Shown in pieces: positions 1 through 8,836 of a DNA stretch of 64,000 nt; the stretch's first letter is position 1; each line of letters opens with the position of its first letter. Location: assembly GCF_028473145.1 (NCBI RefSeq), contig NZ_CP092370.1, positions 1,860,001 to 1,924,000 on the forward strand, in the 5' to 3' direction. A program made the translations under genes and the position numbers. The notes under the pieces were generated by a model. That model was given only the letters and a program-made list of their open reading frames with translations, had not been told where the DNA came from and ran no database searches. The DNA is from Flavobacterium sp. CBA20B-1. Its GTDB lineage: Bacteria > Bacteroidota > Bacteroidia > Flavobacteriales > Flavobacteriaceae.

Positions 1-820
1 ATGTTTTATCTGCATTCGAATCACCTCTTGCAATATAAGTAATTGTAGTTGCGCCTGATGTTGGAGTATTGCTCTGAGTAATTTTTGTCCATTTTGCTGT
101 ACCAGTTGTTGTATTTACATCTGTTACAAAACCGTCTGGCGTTGCGCTATCGTTGTATGTAAAGCCAGCAGGTATTATTTTAGTAACTATAATTCTATTC
201 TTATTGTTATTAGTATTATTGCCCGTGCGTCTGTACTGAGCAGCTACTGCACCCATATTCGCTACTTTAATTTCAAACGTATTTCCATTAACTGGATCAA
301 TACAATTTTCACCAATGGTCTGCTTTTGTAGTAGTAAATCAACATTTTCTGCAATTACTGGTGTGCTTACAGTTGCATAATTGTTAGCTAAATCAAAATC
401 TTTATCGGTGCCAGTAGGCAGTACACGAACTTTATTAATCAATACGTTATAAAAAGGGATGGCATTGAGTGTACCCACAACAGTTACTAATCCAGTTGTT
501 TGTGCAGGTACCGTTATTGTTCCCTGTATAGTATTTTGATTGGAGTCTATACTAAGATTAGCGTTTGTAAAATTAGTTGGCGTTACGGTGTTAATTGTAA
601 ACATTGAACTAGGTATAGATGCTCCATTTATATCAACTAATTCATCTAAAAAATCTGCATTTGTATAAGTTGTATCGGTATCATTTACTACCTCTATATA
701 ATAGGTTATTCTATTTCATTACTCCCTACATTAATACTTCTTAAAAGATCTTTATCTGCTTTTTTAGTAACTCTTAAATTATTAGGTGTTGTTATGAGAA
801 GATTTCTAAGTTCATGATAA
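1..820 (-). pseudogene. DUF11-repeat part of a broken lectin/DUF11 surface protein (runs off left edge)
   Basis: This is the continuation of the lectin gene to its right, out of frame with it. Read on the minus strand, the segment right after the G8 tract gives NLRVTKKADKDLLRSINVGS, then about 220 further residues in another frame (starting YYIEVVNDTDTTYTNADFLD) up to the window edge. These have the asymmetric beta-rich pattern of DUF11 (conserved repeat) domains, such as VANMGAVAAQYRRTGNN and IIPAGFTYNDSATPDG. The two pieces join if a 5-nt TATTC-type insertion near 706-716 is removed. In this family, DUF11 repeats usually lead to a C-terminal T9SS sorting domain, which would lie left of the window. 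I infer one original gene from about 1705 leftward, now with two frame breaks. Confidence 0.75.
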
Positions 821-1705
821 TTAACCCCCCCCTCCCGTAGATGCTGCAAAACCTAATTTTAATAATTGTGGCGGTACTTCTGCAGAAGTAAAATCTAGTA
901 AGTTGGTAAAAACTAACGCATTAATCGATTTTTTCCAGCGAACAATAATCCGATACGTTCCTGATGGATTTGGCACAACTTCTAGCTGAACTCTTCTATA
1001 AAAAGTAGCGTCAGTAGGGCGAGTGGAAGTGACTGTATTATAATCAATTTCATTACGCTTACGCACTTCATTTATCCCATCCATTTGATCCCCTAATGGA
1101 ACGTGATTTAGATATGGATTGGTTGTGCTAGGGTTATTGGTAGTTGCTCCCCTTACAGTTACCGCATTTGCTACTTCTCCTGGCCCTCCATTTCTACCTT
1201 CGTTAAAATTAGAAAAATTTCCATATGCATCTAACCCTACTCCAATATATCCTCCGTTAACACCAGTATTAACACCACCCCCAGTATTTGGGGCATAACC
1301 CAACGATCCTCCATATCCACCTAAACTAAATGGTACAGTTGCATCAAAAAGGAAAAAACTTAATCCATCAGCACCATTGTAACTATCAGTACTATTTCTC
1401 CACATTTTATATTCAAAATCTACTAACAATCCTAGTGTTGAAGGAAATGATCTATCAATGTAAGCATATCCCCTTTGATTTCCTAAAGCTTTTGTTATTC
1501 TTAGCCAACCCGAATTTACTGGGTCATCTACTCCTGATGTAAAATATGCTTCACCTTGACTAGCTACATTTGAACCACCTACTTTAACATCCGTCGATCC
1601 ATTGCCTCTAAAATTATCAGTAATGGTGAATTGTGCTGATGAAAGCTGATAAGCACACAAAATAATTAATAAGCTAAAATATTTTTTAAGATTAAAACTA
1701 CTCAT
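821..1705 (-). pseudogene. Secreted bacterial L-type (legume-like) lectin domain, N-terminal part of a frameshifted gene
   Basis: 294 codons, starting [20 protein letters not shown], a signal peptide that probably ends at LSSAQ. The rest resembles the legume-lectin-like domain found at the N-terminus of many Bacteroidota surface proteins: an [11 protein letters not shown] opening, a WLRIT strand, [11 protein letters not shown] in the middle and [11 protein letters not shown] (the D/N metal-site region of this fold). It ends abruptly at [14 protein letters not shown] because the G8 tract at 825-832 runs into TAA. One G fewer keeps the frame open into a DUF11-like segment. The gene starts 2 nt after the 351-aa truncated gene and was probably co-transcribed with it. 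As written, only a short lectin without a sorting domain could be made. The family call is good; the sugar ligand is unknown. Confidence 0.75.
825..832 (-). repeat. Poly-G (G8) tract at the lectin/DUF11 junction
   Basis: Eight C on the + strand, so eight G in the coding strand. The frame reads GGA GGG GGG GGT TAA and stops. With seven G the frame continues into [19 protein letters not shown], which is DUF11-like. With nine it stops 11 codons later. Such tracts are typical slipped-strand contingency sites, but a sequencing error would look the same. Confidence 0.85.
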
Positions 1706-1707
1706 AA

Positions 1708-2835
1708 TTATCCTTCTTTTACTGCAAACACAATATTCATAAAAGACCCTACTGTAACATCGACACCTACTCTAACCACATAAGTCATTTTCCCTGTTGC
1801 ATCTAACGAAACACTTTGAAAAACTGTTGTATCGTACCAGGTCACATAATAATGTAATTCTGATGCAGGCAATACTGGTAGTGAAGGAGCGCTAGGACTA
1901 CTCGGTTGTGTTGCTGTTCCAACTGTTCCAAATTGAGCTTTGTAGCGTTCGTAAAGATTTAAAATGCCTGTTCTGGTAACGTCACTAAAAGATTCTCCAG
2001 CTGTTGCATTTATAGCAGTAAATTGAGAAGCAGCTATTGGAACTATAATAGATGGCATGTAGAAAAATTTTGGCATAGATGCTTTTAAAGCTTTTACAAC
2101 ATTGTCTGAACCTACTGCAAGAAGGTGCTCTGTAACACCTGTCGTTGTTCCGCTATTTGTTGTAGCTTGAACTTTAGTTTTATCTAAACCTGTAATTTTT
2201 AATTTCCCAGTTGATCCACTATTAGTTGTTGCCAAAGTCAAGTCAAAAGCAGATGTATTGGTAATGATCGTATTTTGAGTTAAGTTTCCACCTAATTTAA
2301 CATCTCCATTTGTAGCGTTTAAACCATTACTTGCAGAAGACAAAACAGAAATTGCTGGTGAACTTGCTACTCCATTTACAGTGCTTACTAACTGATTAGA
2401 ACCGTTTAATGTAAGTGTATTACTATTAATAATGTTTACAGCAGTTCCTGTTATTCCGTTAACCGTAGTTGATAAAGAATTACCGCTAGAAGTATTACTT
2501 ACACCGATTATTAAACTACCTTTAGTATCCCACACGGCATTCCCTGCGGCATTGGTTGTTAAAACCTGACCATTTGCTCCCAGGGCTATTTTAATAGGTG
2601 CAATTCCTCTATCGTTAATACCAACTGTTGCTGCGTTTAACAAAGCTCCGGTTCCAGACCCTGATGCAATTCTAATCCCGTCTGTTACACTTAGGTCTGC
2701 TTTATTACTAATAACCGAAGGTGTAATAGCTGTAGGCGTCCATGCTGTTCCGTTATAGGTCAAGACTTGGTTGTTTGTTGGATTGGAAGTAGCAACGGGA
2801 ATGCCTTGAATTTTCTCTACAACGGTTGCTGCTAA
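1708..2835 (-). pseudogene. 5'-truncated secreted tail-fibre-like protein, paralogue of the 385-aa protein at 35379-36536
   Basis: An ATG-initiated reading exists from 2763 (351 codons), but the frame stays open to the IS end at about 2835, giving TVVEKIQGIPVATSNPTNNQ before it. This aligns with TKVEKIQGTAVSSTAPNVNG in the intact paralogue, so the N-terminal third, including the signal peptide, was lost at the insertion sequence. The shared C-terminal module has KLGGNLT, ITGLDKTK, VKALKA-MPKFFYMPS, LPVLPASEL and a final NIVFAVKE. Function is unknown; the repetitive N-G-T-S-rich build suggests an extended, beta-rich surface protein. It lies 2 nt upstream of the lectin gene. Without a signal peptide, any product would stay in the cytoplasm, so I treat it as a pseudogene. 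Confidence 0.8.
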
Positions 2836-3844
2836 CCTGAGTTCGATTAATCAGAATATTGCTAACTGATTTGTTTTTAGCTCATTATATTGTATTGAAG
2901 GTTTTTTAGGAAAAAATGAATAAGCAATTAGCCCCGAAATAAGGCTTGTGAAAAAGTTTCCTATAGATCTATGTCTTGAATGTTCAATTTGACACATATT
3001 TTTCAATTCATCGTTAACTGTTTCAATAACAGATCGTTTTCTCAATAGTATTTTATCAGACAAGGTCATTAAACAGTTTTTCATATTGTTTTTAAGCTGC
3101 GTGATTAGATGAACACCATCAACAAATAATATGTCTGCAATTTTTTAGAGATGTACCCTCTATCTGCAAAGAGTTTCCCGAAAATCCCTCTGAGAAACCC
3201 TTCATTTTTAAGAGGTTCACGGTCATCTACATTGGCTTGTGTAATAGTAAAGCTTAGAATTTCACCCTTTCCATTGATAATTAAGTGAAGCTTGAATCCA
3301 TAGAACCACCCCATAGTCGACTTGCCTACGGTAGCTATGTCTTTGAAGACTTTATTGTTTTTGATTCGTTTGTTTTTACAAACCCTTACTGGAGTGGAGT
3401 CAACAAATGAAATACCTGTGCAATTGCCCATACAGCAAGTTTTTAAAAACATTGTCAGCGGAAGTATATTGGCTTGCATAAGCTCAGTAAATCTATTGTA
3501 AGACACTGTTTTAGGAAACTCAGCCTGCATATGTTTTTGAATATAGAAAATGTAAAAGTGCTTAAAGCATCTGAAACCGCTTAAATGAAAAAGAATCATA
3601 ATACTGATTATTTCACTGGGTGACATCATTGGGGGTCTTTTGGATTTGTTTCCGATACTGTTTTTTTCAAGAAAAGGAAAAAATTGCTGGCAAAATTCAT
3701 CAACAAGACAAAAATTTCTGTAATTTTATTGAAATTAATCATGAGAAATAGTTATTTAAATATTTAACAATCAGATAATTAAATATACAACTATTTCTTT
3801 TTTTACACAATATATTTATCCTAAATAATAACCGAACTCAGGTT
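2834..3844 (-). mobile_element. IS982-family insertion sequence, about 1.0 kb, degraded
   Basis: The ends carry matching inverted repeats: AACCTGAGTTCG at 2834-2845 and CGAACTCAGGTT at 3833-3844. The length near 1.0 kb and the transposase type fit IS982. The flanks (GGTTGCTGC on the left, AATAGGTTCC on the right) show no target-site duplication, and the two genes it abuts are unrelated. It therefore probably marks a deletion or rearrangement between two IS copies rather than a simple insertion. Its transposase has two frameshifts. Confidence 0.88.
2851..3742 (-). pseudogene. IS982-family transposase, inactivated by two frameshifts
   Basis: The start is probably ATG at 3742 (MINFNKITEIF). After that the frame must shift at a T5 run to read CLVDEFCQQFFPFLEKNSIG and on into MMSPSEIISIMILFHLSGF. 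The long middle piece (3105-3629) carries the first two acidic catalytic motifs, SFVDSTPVRVC and LFADRGYIS. At an A6 run just after GYISKK the frame shifts again; the other frame reads [20 protein letters not shown] and continues into the 77-codon piece with the last motif, [12 protein letters not shown], and RHRSIGNFF. All IS982 landmarks are present in order, but no single frame joins them. Programmed frameshifting at the A6 run is possible but is not usual for this family. Confidence 0.85.
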
Positions 3845-5011
3845 AATAGGTTCCGCTTGGGAGTTTTTCGCCTTCGTTTACAATGGCATTGCCTTGGGCA
3901 TAGCCGCGGAATACGTTGCCGTTGCTGTCATAGCTATGGGTTTCATATACTTTTCTTCCCCAACGGTTGTAAATGGTTACGTGGTTGTTTGGAAATTGGT
4001 TGATGTTGTCGATAATGAAATAATCGTTCATACCGTCGCCATCTGGTGTTACCCCGTTGTAAATAACTACTTCACCCGGATTTATAAGATTTTCTTTAAT
4101 CGTTCCAAGGGTAAATATTCCAAAGTCATCTACATTTACAGGTGTGCTTACGGTTTGCTCGCCATAGTTTACTACACCGCCTTCATCTACCCACAATTTT
4201 TGGGTTTCGTCCCAACGAACTATGTGTAGCAAATCAGGGTTTGCTGTTAACCATGCCGGTGTCGTGCGCGTATCCCATGAGAGGGTTACAACCACCGAAT
4301 TGTCGGTGTTTACGCTTTGGTTGATGATCCAATATTCTTGGTCGTCAATGGCTTTTATGACACCAGTGCGGCTGGCATGCGGGTATTTACTGTTCGAGTT
4401 TTCCAATAAATATTCCCCCGTGTAGATTTCTGCTTCTTGAACGGGTGCTGATATGCCTGCAAAACGGTAATAACCTCCGTCGCCCACAGGGTATTTAAAG
4501 CCTTCGTTACCGTTTTTGGTGACTTCGCCGTTTACGTGGCTGCGGTCTGAAGTATTGATGTGCTTGGCTCCTTTTAAGAAGACAAACGCGCCGCCATTGG
4601 CTTTGTCCATCAATACCACTCCGTTTAAAAGATTTACGGTGCCGGCATTGGCGATGTCAGTGGTTAAATGAAAGCTGTGTTCTGCGCCACTTTTGTTGAA
4701 CAGCACATCGTAAAAACTACTGGGTGAACTGCCGGAGATTTGTTGCATGCCCGGCATTAAGCCTTCGAATACCACATAACCCGTAGTACTATTAGTTGTA
4801 TAACTGAACAAACCTTCGTTTTGGTAATCGCCGTAGAAATAAAAATCGCCGTCGTTTAATACATCGCCCGTTGATTCGTTTTTGAAATCAAAGTAGGTGG
4901 ATACTTCTGTGCCCGGTTCAACTTTTAGTAAGCCTTGGTTGACTGTTAATTCTGTTTGGGAGAAACCTAATTGCCCAAAAAATATAAAAAAGAAAAATAG
5001 TTTTTTATCAT
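3843..5011 (-). pseudogene. T9SS type-B (gliding-motility C-terminal domain) surface protein, broken at both ends
   Basis: The 322-codon open segment (3843-4811) is the body of a secreted protein. Its end, VVIYNGVTPDGDGMNDYFII followed by HVTIYNRWGRKVYE, is the CHU_C/type-B sorting domain used by T9SS. It stops at KLPSGTY because the IS terminal repeat supplies TAA, so roughly the last 30 residues of the sorting domain are missing. Upstream the same frame continues through LTVNQGLLKVEPGTEVSTYF and a signal peptide ending FFGQLGFSQ. The only ATG (5011) is one base out of frame: it is followed by six A where seven would give a M-I-K-K-L-F start. Secretion of a product is therefore unlikely. The ligand or role is unknown. 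Confidence 0.8.
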
Positions 5012-5102
5012 GTTGTTATTTTTAAGGTCCTCTAAAGTTGCATTTTAAATACCCGAATTTGCAGACTCTGAGTGTATTGCCTTTTGAATTTCATATCGAG
5101 TG

Positions 5103-5130
5103 CAAATTTAGGTATAATTCTATTAATCAA
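5103..5130 (-). promoter_or_regulatory. Bacteroidota-type promoter for the type-B surface gene
   Basis: The minus strand reads TTG (5130-5128), 17 nt, then TAAATTTG (5110-5103), matching TTG-N17-23-TAnnTTTG. It lies about 92 nt before the putative ATG at 5011. Confidence 0.5.
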
Positions 5131-5142
5131 CATAATAAATCA

Positions 5143-5195
5143 GGTAGTTAGTAGGTAGTATTTATGTTAATTCTTTACTACTCAATGGGTAGTTA
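5143..5195. promoter_or_regulatory. Cluster of GGTAGTTA-type repeats, candidate operator
   Basis: GGTAGTTA occurs at 5143-5150 and 5188-5195, GGTAGTAT at 5154-5161, and the inverted form TACTACTC at 5177-5184. The block lies just upstream of the surface-gene promoter and in the divergent spacer shared with the TPR/LuxR regulator, so the regulator is an obvious candidate ligand. This is an inference from position only. Confidence 0.35.
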
Positions 5196-5309
5196 CAAAT
5201 ACAAATTGTTTTAAATCAGTGTTTTATCGAAAAAAGTAAAAAAATAACAGGAAGAGAGGTTTAAAAAGTTAAATAAAAAACTATATAGTGAAATAAATCA
5301 ATAATTTTC

Positions 5310-5317
5310 TATTTTTG
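5310..5317 (+). promoter_or_regulatory. -7 promoter element (TATTTTTG) for the TPR/LuxR regulator
   Basis: TATTTTTG matches TAnnTTTG and ends 18 nt before the ATG at 5335. I do not see a clear upstream TTG at the usual distance, so the promoter may be weak or need an activator. Confidence 0.4.
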
Positions 5318-5334
5318 CGCTACAACCTAATCTA

Positions 5335-6584
5335 ATGAAAAACTTAATAACATATATTCTTTTGTTGTTAAGCAGTCTTATCTATGCCCATAAAATTCCG
5401 ATAGATTCGCTTAAAAAACAAATTATCTACTATAATCAACATGAAGATTATGAGCTATCCATTCAATCTTTATCTCATTATCTGTCAGAGAAAAATTTAA
5501 CTTCTGAAGAAAAATTTACTGCATATTTACTTAAATCAACTATTTACAAAAAACTATTTAAGTATCAACACGCTTTACATCATCTTAATTTAGCATTGAA
5601 AGAGGCAGAAAAAGATAGCAAACTACAATGCAGCATACAAGAGGTGAAGGCTGAAAAATCGTTTGTGTTTTTTGATATGCAGCAATTTGATAAGGCAAAG
5701 GAAGTGATGCGTGATTTAAAAAAGAATGATTATGCAGGCTTGACTAAAAAACAGCAATTTTTTTTGAAGACCCAAGAGGGTTATTTTTTGTTGATGGATA
5801 AAAATTATAAAGTTTCGGAAGAAAAACTAAACGAAGCTTTGAAAATTGCAGAGGTTTATCACCCGGAAGAATTGCCTATTGTTTATGGGAAGTTTATTGA
5901 ATTGTACGACTTCACCAAACAAACCGACAAGAGAGATGCTATTTACAACAAAGCTTTATTGATTGCTAAAAAGCTTGGAAATATCAAGTATGAATTTTAT
6001 CTGCATGAAATCATGAAAAGGGTTTTTAGCACGAATAAAGATTATAAAAAAGCGGTTTATTATCAAAAAAAATGCGACTCGGTATATGCTGTTTACAATG
6101 CCAACAATGTGGGAAGCAAAATTGAACTTTTAGAACAACAGCTTAAAGATAAAGAATATCATTTGGAACTTGAAAAAAAGCAGAAAATTGAAATTTTGCT
6201 TCTCTCTATAGCTATTATTTTGATTTACTGGTTTTCATTTTGATACAATTGTATCGCTCCAACAAACAAAAAAATGCTTTAATTGTGGAAGAAAACCAGC
6301 GTTTTTCTGAAAAAATTGACCATCTTACCGAACTCACTAATAATGCAGGCGACCATAAAATTGATCTTAACTCTTTTAATTTTACCGAACGCCAATTAGA
6401 GATTATTGATTTGGTACAAAAAGGAAAAAACAACAAAGAAATTGCAGCAGAACTGTTCATCTCTGAAAATACGGTAAAGTATCATTTAAAAGCTATTTAT
6501 ACGATTTTGAATATTAAACAAAGGAACGAATTAATGATATTATACCGCACAAAAAATGAGCTTCCACCTGATAACGAACATTAA
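5335..6584 (+). pseudogene. Membrane-anchored TPR protein with LuxR-type HTH, single frameshift near 6236-6239
   Basis: Two abutting frames make one familiar flavobacterial regulator. Frame one (5335-6243) has a signal peptide MKNLITYILLLLSSLIYA, helical TPR-like repeats over about residues 30-270, then a membrane segment, IEILLLSIAIILIYWFSF. Frame two (6240-6584) continues with a coiled linker (NKQKNALIVEENQRFSEKID) and a LuxR/GerE helix-turn-helix: FTERQLEIIDLVQKGKNNKE, IAAELFISENTVKYHLK. One extra T in the TCATTTTGATAC run at about 6236-6239 would fuse them as ...WFSFLIQLYRSNK. Split as it is, the sensor and DNA-binding parts are separate. The family typically senses an envelope signal and regulates nearby genes; the divergent surface gene is the likely target. 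It could be intact if the indel is a sequencing error. Confidence 0.8.
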
Positions 6585-6591
6585 TTTACAA

Positions 6592-6620
6592 AAAAAGACT
6601 TCCTTTTTAGAAGTCTTTTT
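6592..6620. terminator. Bidirectional terminator between the regulator and sufD
   Basis: Stem AAAAAGACTTC / GAAGTCTTTTT with a 7-nt loop, with A and T runs on both sides. It serves the two convergent genes. Confidence 0.8.
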
Positions 6621-6629
6621 TTGTTTATA

Positions 6630-7943
6630 TTAGATATCAAACCCAATGTTTACACCCAGTTTCATTGAGATTAATTTTTGTAGCTTTAATTGAAGATCCG
6701 GAATGGCTACTGATGATAAAACCTCATCGGTAAAGGCATACATCAACAATGCTTTGGCTTCTTTCTTAGGAATACCACGCTGTTGCATGTAGAACATCGC
6801 CGATTCATCTAACTGACCAATGGTACAACCGTGCGAACATTTTACGTCGTCGGCAAAAATTTCTAATTGCGGTTTGGTGTTCAACGTTGCCTTATCTGTT
6901 AATAAAATATTATTGTTCTGCTGAAAAGCATCGGTTTTTTGAGCAATTTTATCTACATAAATTTTTCCGTTGAAAACTCCGGTAGCACGCTCATCAAAAA
7001 TACCTTTATAGTTTTGGTGCGATTCACAATTTGGCTGTTCGTGATTCACTAATGTATAGTGATCTACGTGCTGTTTATCGCCAATAATGGTGATTCCTTT
7101 TAAAGTAGAATCGATGCGTTCGCCTTTTTGATAAAAATTCAAATTGTTTCGGGTGATGTTTCCTCCAAACGAAAACGTGTGCACTGACACGCGGCTTTCT
7201 TGCTTTTGTTCGATATAGGTGTTGTCAACCAAATTTGCAGTTTGCACGTCGTTTTGAACTTTGTAATAATCAACAATGGCACGTTTTGCCGCATAAATTT
7301 CGGTTACGCTGTTGGTGAACATAGCCACATCTGTCAACGATTGATGACGCTCCGTAATCTGTACATGTGCATTTTCGCCCACAATTATCAAATTTCTTGG
7401 TTGCACAAAATTGGAAGAATTGCCGGTGGTGAAATACAAAATTTCGATAGGTTTTTGAACCACTTTCGATTTTGGAATATTGATATACGCACCTTCGTAG
7501 GCGTAAGCAGTATTCAAATTGGTTAAACTGTCTTCTTTGTTTGCCGCTTGATTAAAATAGGTATCGATTACCATTTTGTATTTGGGCTTTGTGAGCGCCG
7601 ACGACATTAAGCACACATCAATTCCATCGTGTGTGGTTGAGGATAAATGCGAGGAAAAAACACCGTTTATGAACACTACTTTATAGGTATCTACATCGTT
7701 CAAAAAGTATTTTTTTACATCCTTCCACTCAACAGCGCTATCGTTTTTAGGAAGAATATTGAAATCGTTTGCTAAAATTGCATTTAGCGATGTGTATTTC
7801 CAAGCTTCTTCTTTTTTTGTGGGAAATCCTTTATTTTCGAACACCTTCAAAGCATCTGTACGCACATTGTGCAAGGTTGAATTGATATCTACCTTTTGTT
7901 CAAATGCTAAAAATGATGATAGTACTTTTTCTTTTAAATCCAT
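6630..7943 (-). CDS. sufD: Fe-S cluster assembly protein SufD
   Basis: 437 aa, usual length for SufD. It pairs with SufB and the ATPase SufC in the SufBC2D scaffold that builds Fe-S clusters in the cytoplasm. The N-terminus (KVLSSFLAFEQ, then KGFPTKKEEAWKYTSL) has the conserved 'P..K.E.W+YT' motif of SufD. The C-terminal beta-helix core ends with KCSHGCTIGQLDESAMFYMQ and GIPKKEAKALLMYAF, the SufB/SufD signature. It is the last gene of the sufA-sufB-sufC-sufD run, 88 nt after sufC. No sufS or sufE follows; the next gene is convergent, so the cysteine desulfurase must be encoded elsewhere. ATG at 7943 is well supported by the start of similarity. Confidence 0.96.
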   Translation of the reverse strand: MDLKEKVLSSFLAFEQKVDINSTLHNVRTDALKVFENKGFPTKKEEAWKYTSLNAILANDFNILPKNDSAVEWKDVKKYFLNDVDTYKVVFINGVFSSHLSSTTHDGIDVCLMSSALTKPKYKMVIDTYFNQAANKEDSLTNLNTAYAYEGAYINIPKSKVVQKPIEILYFTTGNSSNFVQPRNLIIVGENAHVQITERHQSLTDVAMFTNSVTEIYAAKRAIVDYYKVQNDVQTANLVDNTYIEQKQESRVSVHTFSFGGNITRNNLNFYQKGERIDSTLKGITIIGDKQHVDHYTLVNHEQPNCESHQNYKGIFDERATGVFNGKIYVDKIAQKTDAFQQNNNILLTDKATLNTKPQLEIFADDVKCSHGCTIGQLDESAMFYMQQRGIPKKEAKALLMYAFTDEVLSSVAIPDLQLKLQKLISMKLGVNIGFDI

Positions 7944-8031
7944 TATTTGTTTTGTTTAAAGTTTAAAGTTTGTTTTGTTTAAAGTTGGAAAATGAACCTT
8001 ATACGTGAAACCTTAAACTATTTAAACTATA
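7944..8031 (-). repeat. SUF spacer repeat block (sufC-sufD)
   Basis: On the coding strand GTTTAA-type units (TAGTTTAAATAGTTTAAGG) are followed about 40 nt later by AACTTTAAACAAAACAAAC and AACTTTAAAC. The two halves are complementary and could fold. It is the same vocabulary as in the other three SUF spacers. Confidence 0.6.
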
Positions 8032-8769
8032 TTATTTCAACCAATCGTATCCTTTTTGTTCTAATTCAAGTGCTAATTCTTTACCACCTGTTTTAACGAT
8101 TTTTCCATCGTGCAAAACGTGTACAAAATCAGGAACGATATAATCTAGCAAACGTTGGTAGTGTGTAATGACAACTACTGCGTTGTTTTCGTTTTTCAGT
8201 TTGTTTACACCGTTTGAAACAATTCGTAAAGCATCGATATCCAAACCTGAATCTGTTTCATCTAAAATCGCAATTTTAGGATTCAACATTGCCATTTGAA
8301 AGATTTCGTTACGTTTTTTCTCTCCACCCGAAAAACCTTCGTTTAAAGATCGAGATAAGAATTTACGGTCGATTTCTAACAATTCGGCTTTTTCTTTAAT
8401 CAACTTCAACATTTCGTTTGCAGGCATGTCTTCTAAACCGTTTGCTTTGCGTGTTTCATTGATTGCAGTTTTCATAAAGTTGGTTACCGAAACACCCGGA
8501 ATTTCAACCGGATACTGAAACGATAAGAAAATACCTTTATGAGCACGCTCTTCTGGTGCTAAATCTGCCAAATCTTCGCCTTCTAAAATAATTTCGCCTT
8601 CGGTAACTTCAAAGTTTTCATTACCTGCAATTACAGACGATAAGGTTGATTTACCTGCGCCGTTTGGTCCCATGATGGCATGCACCTCACCTGCTTTTAC
8701 TTCTAGGTTAATTCCTTTTAATATTTCTTTGTCTTCAACACTTGCGTGTAAATTTTTAATTTGTAACAT
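8032..8769 (-). CDS. sufC: Fe-S cluster assembly ATPase SufC
   Basis: 245 aa ABC-type ATPase that powers the SufBC2D scaffold. Walker A is GPNGAGKST (about residue 35), the ABC signature is FSGGEKKR (about 147), and Walker B runs into the SufC-specific LDETDSGLD (about 170). The H-loop is VITHYQRLL. The SufC-type FQYPVEIPGV segment lies between Walker A and the signature. No membrane segment is present, as expected. It is preceded by a repeat-filled spacer and the inserted four-helix-bundle gene, so it is separated from sufB, which is normally adjacent. Confidence 0.97.
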   Translation of the reverse strand: MLQIKNLHASVEDKEILKGINLEVKAGEVHAIMGPNGAGKSTLSSVIAGNENFEVTEGEIILEGEDLADLAPEERAHKGIFLSFQYPVEIPGVSVTNFMKTAINETRKANGLEDMPANEMLKLIKEKAELLEIDRKFLSRSLNEGFSGGEKKRNEIFQMAMLNPKIAILDETDSGLDIDALRIVSNGVNKLKNENNAVVVITHYQRLLDYIVPDFVHVLHDGKIVKTGGKELALELEQKGYDWLK

Positions 8770-8836
8770 TTGATTAAAGTTTAAAGTTTAAAGTTTAAAG
8801 TTTTGAAGCTTTAGACTTACTACCTTATTTATATTA
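8770..8836 (-). repeat. Tandem heptamer (TTTAAAG)4 in the spacer upstream of sufC
   Basis: The + strand reads four consecutive TTAAAGT units from about 8774 to 8802, the cleanest tandem copy of the heptamer in the operon. It directly precedes the sufC start codon on the minus strand, so it lies in the sufC leader. Confidence 0.75.

Noticed and set aside
3894..4425. Three overlapping + strand ORFs (61-111 codons)
   Set aside because: They lie opposite the type-B surface gene, which has clear T9SS motifs in its own frame; no start context or domain supports them.
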